Assembly: GCA_943331295.2 (NCBI GenBank)
Contig: CALQLA020000017.1
Coordinates: forward strand, 24,762-88,761
DNA from: Bordetella parapertussis
GTDB taxonomy: Bacteria > Pseudomonadota > Gammaproteobacteria > Burkholderiales > Casimicrobiaceae
Direction: 5' to 3'
DNA: 64,000 nt
Shown here: positions 57,940-64,000 of the stretch, piece after piece
Numbering within the stretch: position 1 is the stretch's first letter
Layout of the letters: each line of letters opens with the position of its first letter
Position numbers and translations under genes: made by a program
The notes under the pieces: generated by a model
Database searches by the model: none
The model's input: only the letters and a program-made list of their open reading frames with translations
Told to the model about the DNA's origin: nothing

Positions 57940-59877
57940 ATGCGCTTTCCCCACCTCTTCCAGCCCGGCCGGATCGGCAACCTGGAGGTGAAGAACCGGA
58001 TCATCGCGTCGCCGATGGAGCGGAACTACTGCACGGCCGAAGGGCGCGTGACGCAGCGCTACATCGACTACATGGCGGCGCGCGCCCGCGGTGGCGCGGG
58101 CCTGCAGTACACCGAGGCCACGTACGTCGATCCGCGCGGCCGCGGCCGCGTGCTGCAGATGGGGCTCTACAAGGACGAGCTGATTCCGGATTTCGCGCGG
58201 CTGGTCGCCGCCGTGCACCTCGAAGGCGGCGTCGTCGGCCCCGAGCTCCACTACGGCGGTCGCGTCGTGCACCCCGGGGTCAGCGGGCTCGAGTCCCACG
58301 CACCCTCGGCCGTGCCCTATGCCGGCGCCGGCGGCTTCGTGCCGCACGCGCTCGACCGCGGCGAGATCGCCGACATCGTCGCGCGCTTCGGCGACGCCGC
58401 CCGCCGCGCCGCGGAGGCCCGCTGCGATTTCATCGGCATCCACAGCGCCCACGGCTACCTGCTGTCGCAGTTCCTGTCGCCGTGGTCGAACAAGCGCACC
58501 GACGAATACGGCGGCGACCTCGCCGGCCGGATGCGGTTCCCGCTGGAGGTCCTCGCGGCCGTGCGCCGCGCGACCCACGGCGAGCTGCCTATCGTCTATC
58601 GGATCAGCGGCGACGAGCACCAGGACAACGGCCTGACGCTCGCCGACGTCTGCGCCATCGCGCCGCATCTCGTCGCGGCCGGGGTCGACCTGATCGACGT
58701 TTCCGCCGGCATGTACGAGACGAACTGGTGGATCACGCAGCCGATGGAGATGACGCAGGGCGTGCTCGCGCCGCTGTCCCGCGAAGTGCGCCGGCACGTC
58801 GACGTCCCGGTCAGCGTCTCCGGCCGGATCACCGACCCCAGCGTGGCCGAGCACCTGATCGAGTCGGGCGCCTGCGACTTCGTCACGCTGGGCCGCGCGC
58901 TGCACGCGGACCCGGAGTTTCCCGCGAAGGCCCGCGCCGGCCGCACCGACGAGATCTGCACCTGCATCGCGTGCAACCAGGGCTGCAGCGATATGCATTC
59001 GCGCGGCCTGCCGATCATCTGCCTGGTGAACACCACCACCGGCCGCGAGCGCGAATACGCGATACGCCGGTCGCCGGCGCCGAAGCGCATCGTGGTCGTC
59101 GGCGGCGGCCCGGCCGGACTCGAAGCGGCCCGCATCCTCGCGCTGCGCGGCCACGGCGTGACGCTGTTCGAGCGCGACGAGGAGCCCGGCGGGCAGATGC
59201 TGCTCTCCCGCCTGGTCCCGGGTCGCGAGGAGCTGGCCGGTCACCTGACGTGGCTGGCCGGCAGCGCGCAGCGCGCCGGCGTGCGCCTCCTGCTCGGCGT
59301 CGAGGCTGACGCGGACCGCGTGCTGGCCGAGAACCCCGACATCGTCATCGTCGCGACCGGTTCCGGACTCGGCCTGCCCAACATCCCCGGCATCCTCGAC
59401 AGCCCGGTGGTCGACGCCTACCAGGTGCTGCGCCGGCCGCTCGCGGGAACCGGCCGCGCGCTGGTGATCGGCGGCGACGTCCGCGGCCTCGGCGTGGCGC
59501 GCGTGCTGGCGGAACGCGATGTCGAGGTCCTGCTGGTCGAGTCGTCGCGGGAACTGGTCACCGACATCGGCACGCGCTCGCGCCGGTTCCAGATCGGCGC
59601 GCTCGAAGCGCGGCCCAACGTGACCATTCATCTCGGCACGACGGTCGAGGCGCTCGGCGAGCATTCGGCGCAACTCTGGAACGGCACAGAACGCTGGGAA
59701 GAGGGCAACATCGAACTCGTCGTGCCGACCCGGATGCTGCTCCCCGTCACGTCGGTCGCCGACGCGTTGTACGCCCGGGCGCCGTTGCTCGACGTCTACG
59801 TCGTGGGCGACTGCGCGCAGGTGCAGACGGGGCTCGAGGCGACCCACGACGCGGCCGCGCTGGCGCACCGGCTCTAG
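57940..59877 (+). CDS. FMN/Fe-S/FAD-dependent oxidoreductase, 2,4-dienoyl-CoA reductase/old yellow enzyme type
   Basis: The protein has 645 residues in the FadH/TMADH layout. An N-terminal FMN barrel (LFQPGRIGNLEVKNRIIASPM, GPELHYGGR, HSAHGYLLSQFLSPWSNKRTDEYGG) is followed by the 4Fe-4S ligands in ICTCIACNQGCSDMHSRG and PIICLVN (C-x2-C-x3-C-x11-C), then an FAD/NAD domain with VVVGGGPAGLEAARILALRGH and ALVIGGDVRGLGVARVLAERD. Such enzymes reduce activated C=C bonds or demethylate. AAGGAG precedes the ATG at 57940. It is divergent from the TRAP genes and probably acts on the same imported compound. Confidence 0.92.
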   Translation: MRFPHLFQPGRIGNLEVKNRIIASPMERNYCTAEGRVTQRYIDYMAARARGGAGLQYTEATYVDPRGRGRVLQMGLYKDELIPDFARLVAAVHLEGGVVGPELHYGGRVVHPGVSGLESHAPSAVPYAGAGGFVPHALDRGEIADIVARFGDAARRAAEARCDFIGIHSAHGYLLSQFLSPWSNKRTDEYGGDLAGRMRFPLEVLAAVRRATHGELPIVYRISGDEHQDNGLTLADVCAIAPHLVAAGVDLIDVSAGMYETNWWITQPMEMTQGVLAPLSREVRRHVDVPVSVSGRITDPSVAEHLIESGACDFVTLGRALHADPEFPAKARAGRTDEICTCIACNQGCSDMHSRGLPIICLVNTTTGREREYAIRRSPAPKRIVVVGGGPAGLEAARILALRGHGVTLFERDEEPGGQMLLSRLVPGREELAGHLTWLAGSAQRAGVRLLLGVEADADRVLAENPDIVIVATGSGLGLPNIPGILDSPVVDAYQVLRRPLAGTGRALVIGGDVRGLGVARVLAERDVEVLLVESSRELVTDIGTRSRRFQIGALEARPNVTIHLGTTVEALGEHSAQLWNGTERWEEGNIELVVPTRMLLPVTSVADALYARAPLLDVYVVGDCAQVQTGLEATHDAAALAHRL

Positions 59878-59886
59878 CGCGGCGCC

Positions 59887-60657
59887 ATGCCGCGATCACG
59901 GAACGACCTCACCGCAGACACCATGACGACGCCAGACGCCACCCGCAGGCGCAAGCCGCTCCCCCGTTCGCCCGCGGCCGCGCGCGACGCCCGGCCCGCC
60001 AAGTCGCTCGCCACGCAGGTCACCGAGTTCATCCGCGACGCGATCGTCGAGGGCCGGTACCCGCTCGGCGAGGCGCTGTCGGAACTGAAGCTCGCGGCCG
60101 AGTTCAACGTCAGCCGCACGCCCGTGCGCGAGGCGCTGACGACGCTGCAGGCCCAGGGACTGATCGAAATTCGCCCCCAGTCGGGCAGCTTCGTCTTCAT
60201 GCCGTCGGAAGAGGACGTGGGCGAGCTGGCCGAGTTCCGGCGCGTGATGGAGGTCACGGCGCTGCGGTTCTGCTTCGCCCGGCGGCGCGAGGAGGCGCTG
60301 CGGCAGATGCGCGATGCGGTCGAGGACATGCAGCGCGCGCAGGACGCCGACGACCACCTTGCCGTGGCGCGCGCCGACACCGCGTTCCACCAGGCGATCG
60401 CGGAGAACAGCGCCAACGAATACCTGGTCGGCGCGTACCGGCTCATGTCCGGCCGTGTCGCCGCCTTGCGCACGCACAACCTGCTGTCGACCGGCAAGGT
60501 CCGCGACAGCTCGCTGTCCGAGCACCGCGCGCTGGTCACCGCCTTCGCGAAAGGCGATCTCGCCTACGCGGAGGACATCCTGGCCGAGCACGTGCTGCGG
60601 ATGCGCATCCGCTACCGCACCCGGCGTGGCCCGGAGTCCGCGGGACCGCTGTCATGA
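59887..60657 (+). CDS. GntR family (FadR/FCD subfamily) transcriptional regulator
   Basis: The protein has 256 residues. A winged HTH (about 40-105: LATQVTEFIRDAIVEGRYPLGEALSELKLAAEFNVSRTPVREAL, landmark VSRTPVREAL) precedes an FCD ligand-binding domain with the metal-binding Asp/His pattern (DTAFHQAIAENSANEYL and SEHRALVTAFAKGD). It is the natural regulator of the surrounding catabolic genes and the candidate to bind the 27-bp inverted sites upstream. An ATG at 59923 is an alternative start; neither has a strong ribosome site. Confidence 0.9.
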   Translation: MPRSRNDLTADTMTTPDATRRRKPLPRSPAAARDARPAKSLATQVTEFIRDAIVEGRYPLGEALSELKLAAEFNVSRTPVREALTTLQAQGLIEIRPQSGSFVFMPSEEDVGELAEFRRVMEVTALRFCFARRREEALRQMRDAVEDMQRAQDADDHLAVARADTAFHQAIAENSANEYLVGAYRLMSGRVAALRTHNLLSTGKVRDSSLSEHRALVTAFAKGDLAYAEDILAEHVLRMRIRYRTRRGPESAGPLS

Positions 60658-61352
60658 CGGCCGCGACCCACTCGCGCGGGGTGATGCTGCTGCTCTTCGA
60701 CATCGCCGCCGACGCCGTCCGCGAGCACGATCGCTGGCACACGCACGAGCACATGCCCGAGCGGCTGGGCATTCCCGGGTTCCTGCGCGGCAGCCGCTGG
60801 AAGACGCCGGGCGCGGACAACCGCTACTGCGTGCTGTACGAGGTGGCGGCGCTCGCCGTGCTCGATTCCGCGGCGTACCGCGACCGCCTCGACCAACCGA
60901 CGCCGTGGACCTCGGCGATGATGCGCAATTACCGAGACATGCGCCGGGCCCTCTGCACGGTCGAGGCGACGAGCGGCGTCGGCATGGGCGGCACGGCACT
61001 CGTGGTCCGGTTCGCGCCGGCGGACCGAGGCGGGGACGACCTCGACCGACGACTCGCCGACGACATCCTCCCGGGTCTGGGGGAGCGTCCGGGCCTCGCC
61101 GGCTGCCACCTCTTCCGCAATGCGCTGGCGGCAACGATGACGCGGGAGCAGGCGATCCGGGGCCGCGACGGGACGGTGCATTCGGCACTGTTCGTGACCG
61201 GGTATGACGAGACTGCGGTCGCGGCGATCGCCCGGGAAGAACTGGCGCCGGCACGCTTCGCCGCGCTTGGCGCCGACGTCGGCGAGTACGAAGCGCGCCT
61301 TTACCGCCTATCGTACGCGTTGTCGGTTGCAGATATTCACGCTGCCTCCTGA
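60654..61352 (+). CDS. Dimeric alpha/beta-barrel (EthD/DUF4286-like) protein of unknown function
   Basis: The 232-residue protein appears to hold two ferredoxin-like barrel halves. The first contains EHDRWHTHEHMPERLGIPGFLRGSRW near residues 23-50 (landmark WHTHEHMPERLGIPGF), the second starts near 110. The His-rich motif resembles dimeric barrel proteins linked to polyketide or steroid-like catabolism. It overlaps the GntR stop by four bases, so it belongs to the same operon. The exact reaction is not known; it could be an isomerase, a decarboxylating or a non-catalytic partner. Confidence 0.65.
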   Translation: MTAATHSRGVMLLLFDIAADAVREHDRWHTHEHMPERLGIPGFLRGSRWKTPGADNRYCVLYEVAALAVLDSAAYRDRLDQPTPWTSAMMRNYRDMRRALCTVEATSGVGMGGTALVVRFAPADRGGDDLDRRLADDILPGLGERPGLAGCHLFRNALAATMTREQAIRGRDGTVHSALFVTGYDETAVAAIAREELAPARFAALGADVGEYEARLYRLSYALSVADIHAAS

Positions 61353-61415
61353 CTGCAGCGGGCCGGCCGCCGGCGACGGACCGGTAGCGGCATCCCTGCC
61401 CCGGCGACGCGCACA

Positions 61416-61457
61416 ATGTTCCTCACCGACCCGCTCTTCCACGTCGTCGCGATTCCC
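61416..61457 (+). pseudogene. 5' stub of a TauE/SafE-like permease gene
   Basis: An ATG at 61416 opens MFLTDPLFHVVAIP, which matches the usual N-terminus of TauE/SafE permeases (FLTDPLFYxVAIPAV). After the Pro codon the sequence changes to material continuous with the integrase remnant. I read this as a gene cut by an insertion. Only 14 residues support the call. Confidence 0.4.
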
Positions 61458-61624
61458 GACACCCAGGTCAATCTGGCGGGCGTGGTTGCATCGGTGCCTT
61501 ACACGGCCCGTACGCCCTCGCTTCGACGCAATGACCGATTCCGGCCAACCATGCTGGATGGCCGCTCTTGTTAAGGGTTGTGCGATGCCTGCCCTGACGC
61601 GCAGGGGTGAGCGGACGGTCTCCA

Positions 61625-62410
61625 ATTTCTTGTGCCCGAGCAAGACCTGGATCACCCGGATGTCGACCTTCTGTTCCAGCAGGTGGGTGGCGAAGCCGTG
61701 CCGCAGCGTGTGCATCGACACCCGCTTGTCGATGCCGGCCGCGAGCGCCGCGTCATGGATGGCACGGTTGAGTTGGCGCGGGGTGACCGGATCGAGCGGA
61801 TTCATGCCCGGGAACAACCACCCGCCGTCGAGCATCTTGCCCTGCGCCCGCGCCACCCGCCACCAGGTACGCAGCCGTTCCAGCAGCAGCGGCGGCAGCA
61901 TGGCGCAGCGATCCTTGCGCCCCTTCCCCTGTTCGACCCGCAACGTCATCCGCTGGCTGTCGATGTCGGTGACCTTCAGCGCCACCACCTCGCTCGCCCG
62001 CAGACCGGTGCCGTAGGCCACCGACAGCGCCGTCTGGGCCTTCAGGTTGCGTGCCGCCGCGATCAGACGCGCCGCTTCGTCCCGGCTCAACACCACCGGC
62101 AGCGTCCGCGGTACCCGCACCGGTTGCATCTTCGCCATCAGCTCACCGCGACCGAGCGTGACCTCGAAGAAGAACTTCAACGCCGTGATCGCCGCGTTCA
62201 GCGATATCGGCGAGGTGCCGCTGTCCACCAGGTGTAACTGGTAGCCGCGCCGCTCCTCGACCGTGGCCGTGCGGGCGAGCGCCCGAGATAGGCCGCAAAC
62301 CGCTGCACCCAGCGCAGGCAGTGATCCTGCGTCTTCGCCGACAGCTTGCGCATCCGCATGTCGTCGATCATGCGGTGCCGCAACGGCGAGACCCGAGATG
62401 ATGAGTCCAT
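61625..62410 (-). pseudogene. Tyrosine recombinase/integrase, frameshifted and truncated
   Basis: The N-terminal core-binding part reads from ATG 62410 (SPLRHRMIDDMRMRKLSAKTQ, AAYLGRSPA) and shifts frame near 62270-62290 into the catalytic part (YQLHLVDSGTSPISLNAAITALKFFFEVTLG, with landmark TALKFFFEVTLG). Catalytic residues present are Arg in GTGLRASEVVAL, His-x2-Arg in HTLRHGFATHLLE and the last His in LGHKKLE. The sequence then departs from the family just before the tyrosine nucleophile region. It resembles the integrase-like gene carried by some IS91-type elements. It is therefore inactive on two counts. Confidence 0.8.
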
Positions 62411-62584
62411 GGCTCTGCTCCTGTTGAGAGCCGAGGCGGCTTGCCTCGTGTCGCAACATAAGCAGATTCATGATTGCGCCAAACCTCACCGCCGGAACGA
62501 AGCTCGCTGTCTACCGCGCGAGCGGTTCAGTCCTACGACCCATAGCAGTCAATCAGGGTAATAAACAATCACTCCAAATTAATG

Positions 62585-63739
62585 TCAGCGCCCAATAGGT
62601 TCCATAGGCAATGGTGGGAGATAACCGTCCCTGTGCAAATCCTCAAGGGAGCGCGGTCCAGAACCCTTTTCCGGATTAACGATCCAAGGCCATTCATTGC
62701 TGTTCAAAGGAGCCAACGGCGGCAGGAATAGCTTCATACCTCGCCGCTTTGACTCGGCAGTGATGACATTGCGTGCGCCGCCGTTGAGTAGTTCGTGGCT
62801 CATCAAGTATTCATAGTTGAAGAACACTTGACTCAAGCCTTTGTCATTAATATATCGCGCCAAAAGGCCGAACATTTCCTCTGGCGTGCTTTGGAAACTA
62901 GTGGTCTCGAACATGAAAAGTTGTCGATTAATCTTTTCCTCACCCATAAACTGAGCCATGATAGTGAAGAGGATATTGTTTTGACGCGTGGGAAAAAGGG
63001 TGTTGGTTAAACCATAGGTGCGATCCCAATCCTTGCCGAGCAAAGTCTTCCATGTCGACAGCACTTCATAAGAATGTGACACTTGCGCCGTAGCCGCAAG
63101 TCCAATCAACTTCTCTGCGTAAGGCTCTACCCCACGGGCGAAGGCCTCCACCTCGGCATAGGTGAAAGAACCGTTTTTCAGGCAAGTATCAAGAAATGTC
63201 TGCACGCGATTGAGTACGATTTGCACAAGAGCCTTATCTTCTGCAGTAATGGCAAGATTGTCGATGCTTTCCCTGGCTATTTGTACCTGAGTGCGAAACG
63301 TTTGCATCGGTGCGACCCATGATTGATCGGACCTCGAATCCTTGAGCGCTGGTACAACTAAACCGTAAGTGGCTAATGCACTATGGGCCGTGGCTTTGGC
63401 AATCTGGTAGATTGGCGGCATGGGAGGTGCCACCAGGGGGAGCTCGCCAGGACGATAAAGAATAAATTGCCCGCCCGCCCCGCTAAAAAGGCCCATGATC
63501 AACGGAACTCTATCGCGTATATTTTTTTGGGTTACCTCAAGATCTTTGCTGAAGATCGTTTGCATCGCGTTATTTAGCTGATAAATATTGCGGAAGGCTA
63601 GTTGCTCCTTGGTCGGTGGTGGAGCATCAGAGATAACAAATAAAACCGAATCTGGTAACGCAGTTGAAGATGCACTTTGTGCAAACGCTGCAATAGAAAA
63701 ATAAAGTCCTAACAATACTCCAATCATTACCTTATTCAT
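62585..63739 (-). CDS. Secreted protein of unknown function in an AT-rich segment
   Basis: The 384-residue protein has a Sec signal peptide (MNKVMIGVLLGLYFSIAAFAQS, cleavage near residue 21). The mature part is mainly helical, with YQLNNAMQTIFSKDLEVTQ, SGAGGQFILYRPGEL, a single cysteine in DTCLKNGSF and a C-terminal GYLPPLPMEPIGR. I recognise no family or catalytic motif. The gene is visibly AT-rich against the GC-rich backbone, and its codon use differs from neighbours. It is flanked by an integrase remnant and a transposase end, so it was probably acquired horizontally. The start has only a weak AGGG upstream. Confidence 0.75.
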   Translation of the reverse strand: MNKVMIGVLLGLYFSIAAFAQSASSTALPDSVLFVISDAPPPTKEQLAFRNIYQLNNAMQTIFSKDLEVTQKNIRDRVPLIMGLFSGAGGQFILYRPGELPLVAPPMPPIYQIAKATAHSALATYGLVVPALKDSRSDQSWVAPMQTFRTQVQIARESIDNLAITAEDKALVQIVLNRVQTFLDTCLKNGSFTYAEVEAFARGVEPYAEKLIGLAATAQVSHSYEVLSTWKTLLGKDWDRTYGLTNTLFPTRQNNILFTIMAQFMGEEKINRQLFMFETTSFQSTPEEMFGLLARYINDKGLSQVFFNYEYLMSHELLNGGARNVITAESKRRGMKLFLPPLAPLNSNEWPWIVNPEKGSGPRSLEDLHRDGYLPPLPMEPIGR

Positions 63740-63906
63740 GTTGCCTAACCCTTAATCTTTTCATGCATCAGCATGGTATGAAAAATTAACTTGTGCTTTG
63801 ACCCTGATGTTTCTTGTTAAGGAAAGTCTGAACAAGTCGCCTTTATTGTCGTCAGATATTGCGGCGCTGACGGAGCTATTGTCAAATGTTGTGTACGGCG
63901 CATTGA

Positions 63907-64000
63907 TCAGGCGGCGATTTCCTGACGGTCTTTCTTCGGCACTTCGACTCCGTTTCTGAACTGAACTCCGGTGATGACCTTCGCGATCATCTCGGCACCA
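63907..64000 (-). mobile_element. 3' end of a probable IS256-like transposase, running off the window
   Basis: The last 30 codons read GAEMIAKVITGVQF, RNGVEVPKKDRQEIAA and stop. Downstream on the same strand, gtacacaacatttgacaat resembles the TTTGACA-containing ends of IS256-type elements. Only the tail is in the window, so the family call is tentative. Confidence 0.4.

Overview
The window is a GC-rich bacterial chromosome segment. Gene content and order (sdhCDAB-sdhE-gltA-sucA beside a GntR/HutC regulator, mdh, prpBCD and acnA; an NrdR-type nrdA/nrdB pair; PilV/W/X/Y1 minor pilins) point to a Betaproteobacterium, most likely Burkholderiales-like. This assignment is inferred from gene content, not from a ribosomal marker.

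Positions 1-16976 hold central carbon metabolism. On the minus strand lie sucA (partial), gltA, sdhE, sdhB, sdhA, sdhD and sdhC, then a GntR regulator. Divergently on the plus strand are mdh, the methylcitrate genes prpB-prpC-prpD, a DUF3617 protein, acnA and a DMT-type permease. A long palindrome and a good sigma-70 promoter sit between gntR and mdh.

Positions 17200-24336 carry a cyclic-di-GMP-I riboswitch followed by a type IV minor-pilin operon (pilE-like, fimT/gspH, pilV, pilW, pilX, pilY1). Positions 24480-41890 are mixed housekeeping: a ParA-like ATPase, ttcA, a GST, an SDR, an MFS permease, msrB, an OmpR-type two-component system with a PmrA/QseB-like box before a DegP-type protease, an esterase, a fused indolepyruvate ferredoxin oxidoreductase, and two members of the ligase-associated DNA repair set (DEXH helicase, pdeM) separated by an SDR. 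Palindromic REP-like elements sit at several gene ends here.

Positions 42200-47363 hold nrdA (two ATP-cones) and nrdB behind a pair of NrdR boxes, with two small genes between them. Positions 47477-49605 look eroded: gfa is intact, but its usual partner adhC survives only as a 3' stub, and an ATP-grasp gene is 5'-truncated next to a phytanoyl-CoA dioxygenase-like gene.

Positions 49900-61352 form a catabolic cluster of unknown substrate: Gfo/Idh dehydrogenase, two paralogous TIM-barrel isomerases, two SDRs, a TRAP transporter (dctM, dctQ, dctP), and divergently an FMN/Fe-S/FAD enoate-type reductase, an FCD-type GntR regulator and a dimeric-barrel protein. Two inverted copies of a 27-bp operator lie in the divergent intergenic region.

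The last 2.6 kb is a scar of mobile DNA: a TauE/SafE-like 5' stub, a frameshifted and truncated tyrosine recombinase, an AT-rich foreign gene for a secreted protein of unknown function, and the 3' end of a probable transposase running off the window.
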